From Chitinivibrio alkaliphilus ACht1 (GTDB lineage: Bacteria > Fibrobacterota > Chitinivibrionia > Chitinivibrionales > Chitinivibrionaceae): a stretch of 64,000 nt of DNA. The number at the start of each line of letters is the position of its first letter. The stretch's first letter is position 1. Below are positions 25,990 through 34,661 of this stretch, one piece after another. The notes beneath the pieces were generated by a model, which saw only the letters and a program-made list of their open reading frames with translations, ran no database searches and was not told the DNA's origin. The position numbers and the translations under genes are program-made. The stretch covers positions 1 through 64,000 of the forward strand of contig NZ_ASJR01000007.1 of NCBI RefSeq assembly GCF_000474745.1, written 5' to 3'.

Positions 25990-27744
25990 ATGTCTGAAAT
26001 GATAACGTGTACAATTGATGGCGTAGAGGTTACCGTTCCTGCAGGAACCAGTATCCTAAAGGCTTCCAAGGAAGCAGGGGTGAAGATCCCCACCCTCTGT
26101 TACCACCCAGATCTGCATCCCTGGGCGTCCTGTGGGATGTGTATTGTGAAAAATGATCGCTCTCCAAAGCTTATGCGTGCGTGTGCCACTGAAGCTGTGG
26201 AGGGAGAGGCATACATTACGGGTGATAATGAAATAATTTCAGTTCGGAAAGCAGTGTTGGAGCTGATTCTTTCAGAGCACCCCGATGACTGTCTTACCTG
26301 TGGAAGAAACAATAATTGTGAGTTGCAAACCCTTGCGGCTGATTTTGGAATTCGTGAAGAACCCTTTGATAAGAATTTGCACCCTCTTCCCAAAGACACG
26401 TCTACCCCGTCTATTGTATTAAACCCTGAAAAGTGTATTAAGTGTGGACGGTGTGTGCATGTGTGTCAGGATCTTCAAGGGGTATATGCCCTTGAGTTTC
26501 TTGATCGGGGAGAAAATACGCGTCTTGCTCCCGCTGCGGATGTACAGCTCAACGATTCCCCCTGTATCAAATGTGGTCAGTGTTCTGCACACTGTCCTGT
26601 TGGGGCAATTTATGAAAAGTCAGAATGGGAAAAGGCTGTTGCCGCAATTAATAATCCCGATGTTCATACGGTTGTACAGATTGCACCGGCAGTTCGTGTG
26701 GCTATTGGCGAGGCCTTCGGCCTTGAGTCAGGAAGTCTCATGACTGGGCAGTTGTATACAGCACTGCGTCGTCTTGGCTTTGATAAAATTTTTGATACTA
26801 ACTTTGCTGCCGACCTCACCATTATGGAGGAAGGGACAGAGTTCATCAAGCGATTTACAGAAGAGCAGGAAAGTCTTCCTCTTATTACGTCCTGCTGTCC
26901 TGCGTGGGTTGATTATATGGAGAAGTATTCCAATGATATGATTCCCCACTTTTCTACCTGTAAGTCACCGCAGCAGATGGAAGGGGCAATGATTAAATCA
27001 TATTATGCAGAAAAGCATAATATTGATCCGAAAGACATTTATGTTGTCTCTATTATGCCGTGTACTGCCAAAAAGGCAGAGGCACAAAACTGTGACGACA
27101 TGTTTTCCACAGGATGTAAGGATGTTGATGTGGTTCTGACAACTCGTGAGATTGCACGATTGATCAAAATGAGCGGTATTGATCTTCCAAACCTTCCCGA
27201 AAGCGATGTTGACTCTCTGTTAGGGACCTACTCCGGTGCTGGGACAATATTCGGCGTTACCGGTGGGGTAATGGAGGCAGCTCTTCGTACTGCCGTATCG
27301 AAAATTACAGGTGAAACATTGCCGAAGGTTGAGTTTGAAGGCCCTCGAGGCATGGAGGGGGTAAAAGAAGCAGAGCTTGATGTTGCCGGGCAAAAGGTCC
27401 GTATTGCCGTGGCTCACGGTATGGCAAATATTGAAACGGTCCTTAATACCGTTCGTGCGGCAAAAGCTGAAGGAAAAGAGCTCCCATACCACTTTATTGA
27501 GGTTATGGCGTGTCGTGGTGGATGTATTGGCGGTGGTGGTCAACCCCATGGCGCCGATGATGAAACCCGTGCAAAGAGAACTGCTGGAATTTATCAAGAT
27601 GATGAGAAGAGTGTTGTGCGCTGTTCCCATGAAAATCCTGATATCCTTACGGCATATAAGGAGTATCTTGGCGAGCCCAGTTCTCATAAGGCCCACGAGC
27701 TTCTTCATCGAAGCTATCGGAATCGTCCTGTATATAACAAATAG
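25990..27744 (+). CDS. hydA: [FeFe] hydrogenase catalytic subunit
   Basis: The 584-residue protein produces or oxidises H2. It has an N-terminal [2Fe-2S] domain (Cys37, 48, 51, 65), a His-Cys3 [4Fe-4S] site (His97, Cys101, 104, 110), a two-[4Fe-4S] ferredoxin domain (CIKCGRCVHVC and CIKCGQCSAHC), and the H-cluster domain. The three H-cluster motifs are present: TSCCPAW, MPCTAKKAEA and EVMACRGGCIGGGGQPH. A small-subunit-like tail (YKEYLGEPSSHKAHELLH) ends it. No maturases (HydE, F or G) are in the window. An AGGAG site precedes the ATG. Confidence 0.97.
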   Translation: MSEMITCTIDGVEVTVPAGTSILKASKEAGVKIPTLCYHPDLHPWASCGMCIVKNDRSPKLMRACATEAVEGEAYITGDNEIISVRKAVLELILSEHPDDCLTCGRNNNCELQTLAADFGIREEPFDKNLHPLPKDTSTPSIVLNPEKCIKCGRCVHVCQDLQGVYALEFLDRGENTRLAPAADVQLNDSPCIKCGQCSAHCPVGAIYEKSEWEKAVAAINNPDVHTVVQIAPAVRVAIGEAFGLESGSLMTGQLYTALRRLGFDKIFDTNFAADLTIMEEGTEFIKRFTEEQESLPLITSCCPAWVDYMEKYSNDMIPHFSTCKSPQQMEGAMIKSYYAEKHNIDPKDIYVVSIMPCTAKKAEAQNCDDMFSTGCKDVDVVLTTREIARLIKMSGIDLPNLPESDVDSLLGTYSGAGTIFGVTGGVMEAALRTAVSKITGETLPKVEFEGPRGMEGVKEAELDVAGQKVRIAVAHGMANIETVLNTVRAAKAEGKELPYHFIEVMACRGGCIGGGGQPHGADDETRAKRTAGIYQDDEKSVVRCSHENPDILTAYKEYLGEPSSHKAHELLHRSYRNRPVYNK

Positions 27745-27772
27745 ACGGTATTCCCTGTGGATACTCTTTTGT

Positions 27773-27800
27773 GGGGGGTGCTTCGGCACCCTCTTTTTTT
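27773..27800 (+). terminator. Rho-independent terminator of the hydrogenase operon
   Basis: GGGGTGC-TTCG-GCACCCT with a UUCG-type loop is followed by seven T, about 30 bases after hydA. It overlaps the stop codon of the convergent hydrolase gene by two bases. Confidence 0.92.
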
Positions 27801-28425
27801 ATACAAAAGAGTCAGACTGCAGAAACTTCCTGATATGGTGAGCGGTTTCTTCTCTATGATGAATTTCAAAATGTGTGTAGGGTAGGTGAATACTGGATTG
27901 TGCATAGGGAGAATTGGCAGATTTTTCTTCAACCCGTCCATCATGTGGAGAACAGAGAAGGAGTTTTGCCAAGGGCGAAGGAGTAGGTTTTGTACCAATA
28001 ATACATCCAATAGGAACTTCTTCTGAGAAATCAACAGGCTGTTTTGTGGTGGTACGAAGTTCCATAAGAGTGGGGCGTAGTAAGGCAACTCCTGGTATCT
28101 TCAGAAAGAAATCTGCCATGGGGGATCCCCTGTGTGGGGTGGCGATGCAGATACAGGAAGATAGAGAGCATGCTCCATACGTATGGAGGTATTGCCGGGC
28201 GATACAACCACCCATGCTATGACCAATCAGAACCATGGATGTATTTTCCTCTAGGAGTGGGTGTATCATGGTATGCAGGGTTGTTACACATTGAGCAAGT
28301 GACCCTGTGCGTGTTGGCAGATTTGGGCGAAAAATGGTTCTGCCGGGTGCTTGTAGGTACTGTTCCAAATCAGCCATGTCAGCTCTAGTGCGGCAAAAAC
28401 CGTGTATCAGAACAAGAAGCTCCAT
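27799..28425 (-). CDS. Alpha/beta hydrolase, lipase-like
   Basis: The 208-residue protein has an alpha/beta-hydrolase fold. LVLIHGFCRTRADM gives the oxyanion-hole region, LIGHSMGGCIARQYL holds the nucleophilic Ser, and the late DGRVEEKSA and LPYTHFEIHHR supply candidate catalytic Asp and His. ATPHRGSPMADF resembles triacylglycerol lipases and the PGAP1/EstA-like group. No signal peptide is visible, so it is probably cytoplasmic. It is transcribed with the upstream nuclease gene (5-base gap). Confidence 0.82.
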   Translation of the reverse strand: MELLVLIHGFCRTRADMADLEQYLQAPGRTIFRPNLPTRTGSLAQCVTTLHTMIHPLLEENTSMVLIGHSMGGCIARQYLHTYGACSLSSCICIATPHRGSPMADFFLKIPGVALLRPTLMELRTTTKQPVDFSEEVPIGCIIGTKPTPSPLAKLLLCSPHDGRVEEKSANSPYAQSSIHLPYTHFEIHHREETAHHIRKFLQSDSFV

Positions 28426-28430
28426 GGGTA

Positions 28431-29345
28431 TTAAAACAGAAGGGGCGTGGAAGCAGTGTCAAGGCAGATTTCTCTAAATTGACAGTATTTACATATATTC
28501 GGTAGGTTACAGAGTGGAAAAGCATCCTTTTCTCGAGGAACATTTTCTTGTGGATCTCTGCAGTACCGAATCATTTCACCATGCTCCTGTTCTACGGTAG
28601 TATAAAAATCCATGAGGTCTGTTTTGGTAACCTGGGTGGAAAGGGTTTCAACTCCATCCGTGTGGACGTAAATTATTTTCGGAACAATTTGTTCCACGGA
28701 AAGATGTGGGTTTTCTGCCAAAATAGCTGCGGTATAGGCAAGAAGCTGTTTTGAGTGTTTCTCAACTTGTTTTTTTCCACTTTTCCAGTCCAGAATAAAT
28801 ACACTGTTATCCACAGGCAGGAGAAAATCCATTTTGCAGTATGCCTTATAGCCTTGTATCCGTGTTTCTCCATACCCCCCCGGCTCAATAATCCATTGTG
28901 ATGAATCGTTTTTAGCCACCGAGAGTATCCATTCATAGAGGTCGCTTTCTAAAAATTGAGTGAGCATGTCTGCTATGGTTCCAAGGCCGTGGGAAAGATC
29001 CAGGGTGATACCATCATAATACTCTTCCATAAATGTCTTGGTGCGAAACGCTTCTGTATACAGGCTCTGTCCATGCTGAATAAATCGAGCTGTGTCTACG
29101 GGAGCGCATGAACGCTGAAGTCGGCGTAGAAGTGTTTCAAAGGTGTGGTGGATTGTGTGTCCAATTTCCAGGTGAAGAGAGGTGATTTGCTTGAGAAAAC
29201 GGATTTTATCCATGGGTATATCTGGATCATATTTTCCGTAATATGAGAAATAATAAGCTCTTTTACAGCGTGAAAAGAGTTCATAGCGAGAAATAGACCA
29301 GCCCAAGGGTTTGCTAAAGGGGTAGGTTTGTATTGTGATATTCAT
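28431..29345 (-). CDS. PD-(D/E)XK nuclease with cysteine cluster (Cas4/AddB-like)
   Basis: The 304-residue protein begins with SISRYELFSRCKRAYYF, the typical N-terminus of RecB-family nucleases. The catalytic core reads MDFLLPV ... VFILDWKSGKK (Asp, then Asp-x-Lys). The C-terminus holds CNLPNICKYCQFREIC. One cysteine in the N-terminal part plus three in the C-terminal part is the [4Fe-4S] pattern of Cas4, AddB and Dna2-like nucleases. The start at 29345 (MNITIQTYPFSKPLG) follows a GAGG site. No CRISPR array or helicase gene is near, so it is a stand-alone DNA-processing nuclease of unknown pathway. Confidence 0.82.
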   Translation of the reverse strand: MNITIQTYPFSKPLGWSISRYELFSRCKRAYYFSYYGKYDPDIPMDKIRFLKQITSLHLEIGHTIHHTFETLLRRLQRSCAPVDTARFIQHGQSLYTEAFRTKTFMEEYYDGITLDLSHGLGTIADMLTQFLESDLYEWILSVAKNDSSQWIIEPGGYGETRIQGYKAYCKMDFLLPVDNSVFILDWKSGKKQVEKHSKQLLAYTAAILAENPHLSVEQIVPKIIYVHTDGVETLSTQVTKTDLMDFYTTVEQEHGEMIRYCRDPQENVPREKDAFPLCNLPNICKYCQFREICLDTASTPLLF

Positions 29346-29474
29346 GGATACCTCGTTTGTATGTGTATGAAGATACATAATGCGGTGAAAAAAAAGTCTC
29401 AAAGAGAAAATTTTGGTAAAAATGCATCTTTTGAAATACCTTTATATTGAATGCTATAGATGAAAGGATTTTAT

Positions 29475-31553
29475 ATGACACATCAGATACGTACTTTATT
29501 GGGCTTTTTGGTACTCCTCATGACCAGCTTCGCCCTGAGTGCATCGCCACAAAGGCCATTTCCTCAAGGGATCGATTTTGAAGGAACTATTAAGCCGTCG
29601 CGAAGTCAGTCGCAGTTGAATCAGGATGTCATCAATATTTATGAAAATGAGTATCGCCAGCATTTGCGGGAATCGGAACGTACTCCTAACGGGTATTATA
29701 TTCAAGCAGGAGGTTCTGGCACGGATGATAATGTGACAAATACTGTTTCTGAAGCACATGGTTACGGTATGCTTATTTTTGCACTTATGGCAGGACATGA
29801 GCCAAAGGCACAAGAATACTTTGATGGCATGTTTTATTTCTTTCAAGATCATCCAAGCAGGGTAAATCCTTATAATATGTCTTGGACAGTTGTAAATAAT
29901 GAATCTGATTCAGCTTCTACGTCGGCAAGTGATGGAGATATGGATATTGCTTACGCCCTGATTCTTGCACATCATCAGTGGGGCTCAGATGGCGATGTTG
30001 ACTACCTTCATGAAGCTCAAGAAATGATTGAGAAGGGTATTCGAGATGGAAATATGAGCCCTGAAACAATGCGTATTATGAAAGGTGATTTTCAGCTTGA
30101 ATGGAATCCGAATCATTATGATTCTCGTCCTTCTGATTGGATGCCCGGACATTTACGGGCGTATCATGATGTAACGGGAGATGACTTCTGGCTGTCTGCT
30201 CTTGATACAGTGTATAGCTTAGTCGATTTTATGACACAAGAGTACGCTCCAAACACGGGGTTGATGCCGGATTTTATAACAGGGCAAACCCCTCGTCCTG
30301 ATCCTGAAGGTTCAAGTAATACACCACACTCAGATGAGTATTATTATAATGCATGTCGCTACCCATGGCGTATTGCCACTGACTATATTCATAGCGGTTC
30401 TGAGGAATCGCGGCAAGCAGCCTATACTCTTATGAGCTGGCTTACTGAAAAAACAAATAATGATGCTTCAAATGTTGTGGCAGGGTATAGTCTCAGCGGG
30501 GATGAGCTTAATACGTGGTCAGATATTGTTTTTACTGCGCCCTTTGCTGTTTCTGCCATGGTTGATAGCGAGTTCCAAGGCTTTCTTGATAGTGCGTGGG
30601 ATATAATGCGTACAAACTCTGGTTCCGGCGTATATGCAACGGCGGTAAATCTTCTTTCTATGATGATGGTCTCTGGTAATTGGTGGGTTCCCTATGATAC
30701 AGATGATGATCATGGAGACGATGACGATCATGGAGACGATGATGATCATGGAGACGATGATGATGGAGATACAGAGTATGAAGTAGAAAATCTTTCAGGA
30801 TATCTCGGCTGGTATATTTACCATGATAGCTATGGATCAGAAGCAGATACGTCTGGTGGACTTCTCTCAGAAGACAGCGTTGTTCATGTGTCTTTTTCCA
30901 TGGCTGCAGAAGATGGTGACGAAGATATCTGGCCATATGGGGCGCTTGCAACCTCTCTTGCAACGCCGCTCACAACACCGGAGTTTATCCGCTTGGAATA
31001 TCAGTCAACCAATGATTTCAATCTCGTGCTTCCCATGGAGTCTATTGATCAGGGGGGAGGAGATTATCGCACTGAAATTCCTGCAACAGGAGGAGAGTGG
31101 CGGACCATTGTATTATACTTAGATACTCCTACGTTTGCTCAACCGAGCTGGGCTGAGGAAGTACCCTTTGATAAGTCGGAGATCACCAGCCTCGAGTTTG
31201 GCCCTGCTTTTCGTGGAACTGAAGGAGAAATAACTATTCGTTCCCTTGGTATTGACGGTTTTACAGCAGGAAGCGTACCGCAAATCTCGACGGATAGGCT
31301 TGCCCCTCATGATCCAATTCGTGTATATGCTCTTTCACCAGAGGCTCTGACTGTATCGGTGCCATCTTCGGGGACCTACACTGTGCAGGCCTATACACTT
31401 CATGGGCGTCGTTTGAACACAACAACAGCGCAATTGCAGGTGGGTGAAAACAGGCTTTCCCTTGGAGACAACGGACAGTTTGCTGAAAATATTATGCTCC
31501 TTCGTATCTCAGGAGAAGGACGGTCTCAGGTGTTTCGAGTATCAGTTCAGTAA
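29475..31553 (+). CDS. Secreted GH8 endoglucanase with acidic linker and C-terminal sorting-like domain
   Basis: The 692-residue protein has a signal peptide (MTHQIRTLLGFLVLLMTSFALSA), then a GH8 catalytic domain with the proton-donor Glu93 in SEAHGYGM and the conserved SDGDMDIAYAL at about 152-162. A linker of three DDDHGD units follows at about residues 410-434. After it comes a beta-sandwich domain (about 440-600) that may bind carbohydrate, and a last domain (TVSVPSSGTYTVQAYTLHG ... LLRISGEGRSQVFRVSVQ) resembling type IX secretion sorting domains of Fibrobacter and Bacteroidota enzymes. GH8 enzymes hydrolyse beta-1,4-glucan, chitosan, xylan or lichenan. The ATG at 29475 has an AAAGGA site; ATG at 29460 is less likely. 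Confidence 0.92.
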   Translation: MTHQIRTLLGFLVLLMTSFALSASPQRPFPQGIDFEGTIKPSRSQSQLNQDVINIYENEYRQHLRESERTPNGYYIQAGGSGTDDNVTNTVSEAHGYGMLIFALMAGHEPKAQEYFDGMFYFFQDHPSRVNPYNMSWTVVNNESDSASTSASDGDMDIAYALILAHHQWGSDGDVDYLHEAQEMIEKGIRDGNMSPETMRIMKGDFQLEWNPNHYDSRPSDWMPGHLRAYHDVTGDDFWLSALDTVYSLVDFMTQEYAPNTGLMPDFITGQTPRPDPEGSSNTPHSDEYYYNACRYPWRIATDYIHSGSEESRQAAYTLMSWLTEKTNNDASNVVAGYSLSGDELNTWSDIVFTAPFAVSAMVDSEFQGFLDSAWDIMRTNSGSGVYATAVNLLSMMMVSGNWWVPYDTDDDHGDDDDHGDDDDHGDDDDGDTEYEVENLSGYLGWYIYHDSYGSEADTSGGLLSEDSVVHVSFSMAAEDGDEDIWPYGALATSLATPLTTPEFIRLEYQSTNDFNLVLPMESIDQGGGDYRTEIPATGGEWRTIVLYLDTPTFAQPSWAEEVPFDKSEITSLEFGPAFRGTEGEITIRSLGIDGFTAGSVPQISTDRLAPHDPIRVYALSPEALTVSVPSSGTYTVQAYTLHGRRLNTTTAQLQVGENRLSLGDNGQFAENIMLLRISGEGRSQVFRVSVQ
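30702..30773 (+). repeat. 18-bp tandem repeat coding the DDDHGD linker
   Basis: Three near-identical 18-base units (gatgatgatcatggagac type) plus a partial unit lie in frame inside the GH8 gene. Units differ by synonymous gat/gac changes. Confidence 0.85.
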
Positions 31554-31580
31554 CACGACTATTTTATGCACAGCGTGTAG

Positions 31581-31607
31581 AAGGGGAGGCTTAGGCCTCC
31601 CCTTTTT
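31581..31607 (+). terminator. Rho-independent terminator of the GH8 gene
   Basis: GGGGAGGC / GCCTCCCC is followed by TTTTT, 28 bases past the stop. Confidence 0.9.
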
Positions 31608-31676
31608 ATTTATGGTAAAGGTGGATCTCTGGAGATACCCGTATGTATTTTTATCATAAATAAAAGGAGAGACACC

Positions 31677-32444
31677 ATGGCACCGAAAAAATTACTTTCA
31701 TGGAATGTAAATGGAATTCGCGCAGCAGAAAAAAAAGGCTTGATTCCCTATATTGAAGAGTCGGGTGCGGAGGTAATTGCCTTGCAGGAGACGAAGGCTC
31801 AGCCACACCAACTATCTCATGAGTTGCACCATATTGCGGGGTATGAGAGTTTCTTTTTCAGTGCTGAAAAAAAAGGATACTCCGGGGTCGCTCTGTACTG
31901 CAGAGTTTCCCCACGTTCAATTATTTCCGGGATGGGGGTTGACGCTTTTGATAGAGAAGGACGTGTAATTACGGCAGAGTATGATGATTACTACCTCATT
32001 AATGCGTACTATCCCAATGCGCAACATGGGTTGCTTCGTTTAAAATATAAGCAAGATTTTAATGCGTGCATCTCAGATTTTGCCCATGAGCTGTCACAAG
32101 ACAAAACTGTTGTTCTTTGCGGTGATTTAAATGTTGCTCATAGGGAAATTGATCTCAAAAATCCTGATAAAAACATTAATAATCCTGGATTTAGTGCAGA
32201 AGAACGTCAAGATATGACTTCTTTTCTCAATGGTGGTTTTGTGGATACCTTTCGAGAGCTCTATCCAGATAAGGAGCAGTATACGTGGTGGAGTTATCGT
32301 TTCAATGCTCGGGTGAGGAATATTGGCTGGCGGATTGACTATTTCTGCATTGATGCACAGAGTAAAGATCGTTTAGTTGATGCACAAATTTATAGTTCTG
32401 TCATGGGGTCAGATCACTGTCCCATAGGCATGGATTTTATCTGA
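31677..32444 (+). CDS. Exodeoxyribonuclease III
   Basis: The 255-residue protein is an Xth/ExoA-type AP endonuclease for base-excision repair. It shows the metal and catalytic motifs KLLSWNVNGIRA (Asn), IALQETKAQ (Glu), CGDLNVAHREIDLKNP (Asp and Asn), GWRIDYFC and SDHCPIGM (Asp-His). Length is normal. An AAAGGAG site lies 8 bases before the ATG, and it is a single-gene unit after the GH8 terminator. Confidence 0.95.
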   Translation: MAPKKLLSWNVNGIRAAEKKGLIPYIEESGAEVIALQETKAQPHQLSHELHHIAGYESFFFSAEKKGYSGVALYCRVSPRSIISGMGVDAFDREGRVITAEYDDYYLINAYYPNAQHGLLRLKYKQDFNACISDFAHELSQDKTVVLCGDLNVAHREIDLKNPDKNINNPGFSAEERQDMTSFLNGGFVDTFRELYPDKEQYTWWSYRFNARVRNIGWRIDYFCIDAQSKDRLVDAQIYSSVMGSDHCPIGMDFI

Positions 32445-32537
32445 ATTAATTCTTTGCTGATTTTTCCGTGTTTTTCACAGTTCTGTTATATATAAAATAT
32501 ATTGTATATATAGTGTTTTTTTGACGAGGAGTTGTAT

Positions 32538-32905
32538 ATGAAGTATGCTATATTTTTAGCCGTTGTTCTGGTTAGTTTTTTCTTTTTACTGGGGTCGGGG
32601 CTGATGACTCACAAGATAAAACAGCACCAAAACCAGAGGTTTCTTCAGAGGAGTTAGAGGGTGCAGATGTTCATCGTCCGTGCTGCCCCAAAGATGAAGA
32701 GGGCGAAAAGAAGTCGAAGGAAAAGACGCAGCAAACCACCTGTCCGGTTATGGAGGGACAACCTGTTGATCGCTCTATTTATGTCGATTACGAAGGGGTT
32801 CGCGTTTTCTTATGCTGTAACTCCTGCGTAACTGCTTTTGAAGATGACCCCGAGCGGTATCTTGAAAAAATGGAAGCAGAAGGGGTTGCACCTCTTTCTA
32901 TCTAA
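32538..32905 (+). pseudogene. Exported YHS-domain protein with frameshift in the leader
   Basis: The ATG at 32538 (GAGGAG site) starts a signal peptide, MKYAIFLAVVLVSFFFLL, in one frame. A -1 shift near 32580-32602, in runs of T6, T5 and G4, joins it to a frame ending at TAA 32903-32905. That frame reads GVGADDSQDKTAPKPE, a HRPCCPKDEE segment, a charged linker, and then a YHS/TRASH-type domain: CPVMEGQPVDRSIYVDYEG, VRVFLCCNSCVTAFEDDPERYL. YHS domains are associated with metal handling; the cysteines CPV, LCC and NSC probably bind metal. The domain part is clearly under coding constraint, so a real gene of about 122 residues is likely and the break may be a sequencing artefact. Confidence 0.65.
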
Positions 32906-32913
32906 TGTGTTGA

Positions 32914-32937
32914 CAAGGCGGCGGATCGTCCGCCTTG
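32914..32937 (+). terminator. Terminator-like hairpin after the YHS gene
   Basis: CAAGGCGG / CCGCCTTG forms a stem with an 8-base loop, followed by CTTTCC, which is a weak T tract. Confidence 0.45.
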
Positions 32938-32972
32938 CTTTCCAAAATTTTCTAATAATTATGAATTTCTTC

Positions 32973-33001
32973 TTGCAATGGTCTCATAGATAGTATATTG
33001 T
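32973..33001 (+). promoter_or_regulatory. Candidate promoter of the PfkB-kinase gene
   Basis: TTGCAA and TATTGT are separated by 17 bases, 50 bases before the ATG. Confidence 0.45.
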
Positions 33002-33050
33002 TGTATTATCTGTAGTTACTCTATTCAAAATTTATTAATTAGAGGTATGT

Positions 33051-34160
33051 ATGAGTCAGGCAAATATTGTATCGTCGGCGGCAGAACGGTTGAAGACCTC
33101 CATCGCCCCGAAAAAGATTGTCGCCGGGTTTGATGGCTTTGTTGATGAAATAATTCATGTTGTGAAAGAGCGGATCGGTGATGATGACTACCTTCGGATG
33201 AAAACAATTACTGAATTTTCAGAACGTACCGCTGCGGCATCCGGTCTGAGTGCAAATATTGAGTTTGTTCCTCAACAAGTTAAGTTGGGAGGAAATGGTC
33301 CGATTCTTGCCAATGCACTTCTGCAACAGGGATACGATGTTTCCTATATTGGTGCCTTGGGAAAAGATGCGATTGACCCTGTCTACCGCGAGTTTGCCCA
33401 AGGATGCCGCGAGGTAATATCCCTCACCGACCCAGGACACACGGATGCTCTTGAGTTCAATGATGGTAAGCTTATGTTGGTAAAGCAGGATAATCTTAAA
33501 GAGGTGAACTGGGAGACCCTTCTTGCCCAAGCTGGGGAAGAAAAAATACGTGCATTGTGCGAAGAATCGGACTTCTTTGCCTTAACAAATTGGACCGAAA
33601 TACCTCAAATGAATAGTCTTCTCGAAGGTTTTACCAATATCTTTAGTGCCATGGAAAAACGGCCGGGAGTATTCATTGATCTGTCTGATCCAGAAAAACG
33701 AACCGATGCTGATATTCGAGATGTCTTAGATATTTTTGTTAAATTGCAGGTGCATGCAGAAGTGATTCTTGGCCTGAATGAGAATGAGTCTGCCATCATT
33801 GCCCGTCTTTTGGATATTGATGAGGTAGACCTTGAGAAGCGTGGTGTTGCGATTCGTGAACGTCTCGGTTTACATCTTATTGTTATTCACCCCATTGCCG
33901 GAGCTGCCTTTGCTTCAGAACAGGGGTCTGCGTGGATTGACGGTCCGTATACGGCAAGCCCTAAACTTACTACCGGGGCGGGTGATAACTTTAATTCTGG
34001 TTTTTGCAATGCGTGGATGGCAGGCTTGCCGCATGAGGAATGCCTCGCTGTTGGTGTGTGTACTTCGGGGTATTATGTGCGCGCTTGTGATTCTCCTAAT
34101 ACGGAACAACTCTTGGATTTTATGAACCGGTGGGCTGCTGTCGATTGTCAGGAAATTTAG
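33051..34160 (+). CDS. PfkB-family carbohydrate kinase
   Basis: The 369-residue protein has the ribokinase fold. The N-terminal part carries a substrate-side GFDGFVDEI and the glycine motif KLGGNGPILANALLQQGYDVSYIGALGKD. Later come LGLNENESAIIARL and the C-terminal signature TTGAGDNFNSGFCNAW with the catalytic Asp and anion hole. The protein phosphorylates a sugar or nucleoside; its specificity cannot be read. The yqeY-like gene follows after 8 bases, so they are co-transcribed. Confidence 0.88.
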   Translation: MSQANIVSSAAERLKTSIAPKKIVAGFDGFVDEIIHVVKERIGDDDYLRMKTITEFSERTAAASGLSANIEFVPQQVKLGGNGPILANALLQQGYDVSYIGALGKDAIDPVYREFAQGCREVISLTDPGHTDALEFNDGKLMLVKQDNLKEVNWETLLAQAGEEKIRALCEESDFFALTNWTEIPQMNSLLEGFTNIFSAMEKRPGVFIDLSDPEKRTDADIRDVLDIFVKLQVHAEVILGLNENESAIIARLLDIDEVDLEKRGVAIRERLGLHLIVIHPIAGAAFASEQGSAWIDGPYTASPKLTTGAGDNFNSGFCNAWMAGLPHEECLAVGVCTSGYYVRACDSPNTEQLLDFMNRWAAVDCQEI

Positions 34161-34168
34161 GAGGAGTA

Positions 34169-34609
34169 ATGATTGATTTATTACAAAATGAGATACGCGC
34201 GGCCATGCGTGCTAAAGACAAGAGGCGTTTGACCGTTTTGCGTTCCCTTATGTCATCCGTAAAAAATAATGCCATTGATGCGGGTGTTTCTGATCCAACT
34301 GATGCAGATCTTCTTGAGTGCGTGACCAAGGGAATAAAACAACGAAAAGAGAGTGCAGCAGAGTACCGGAGTGCAGGAAGAGATGATCTTGCTGACAAGG
34401 AAGAGTATGAAATTTCCATACTCGAAGAGTTTCAGCCACAGCAACTCAGTAGCCATGAGTTACAAGAGCTTATCGATGCAGCTGTATCACAAACAGGCGC
34501 TACTGAAATGTCGGACATGGGAAAAGTGCTGGGAGTTCTTATGCCGCAAGTGAAAGGAAAGGCGGATGGCGCAGAGGTTTCTCAGATGGTTCGCCAACGC
34601 CTTTCGTAA
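34169..34609 (+). CDS. yqeY: GatB/YqeY-domain protein
   Basis: The 146-residue protein matches stand-alone YqeY: LLQNEIRAAMRAKDKRRLTVLRSLMSSVKN, KQRKESAAEYRSAGRDDLADKEEYEISILEEFQPQ in sequence, and MGKVLGVLMPQVKGKADGAEV at the end. The domain is shared with the tRNA-binding tail of GatB amidotransferase and of Deinococcus GlnRS; the free protein's role is not established. The ATG at 34169 follows GGAGGAG. Confidence 0.92.
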   Translation: MIDLLQNEIRAAMRAKDKRRLTVLRSLMSSVKNNAIDAGVSDPTDADLLECVTKGIKQRKESAAEYRSAGRDDLADKEEYEISILEEFQPQQLSSHELQELIDAAVSQTGATEMSDMGKVLGVLMPQVKGKADGAEVSQMVRQRLS

Positions 34610-34632
34610 AAAAATTGTATCTATTCTCGTGT

Positions 34633-34660
34633 AAGGAGGTCCTGAAATGGACCTCCTTTT
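34633..34660 (+). terminator. Rho-independent terminator of pfkB-yqeY
   Basis: AGGAGGTCC / GGACCTCCT with a 6-base loop is followed by TTT; it ends just before the convergent trxB stop. Confidence 0.85.
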
Positions 34661-34661
34661 C

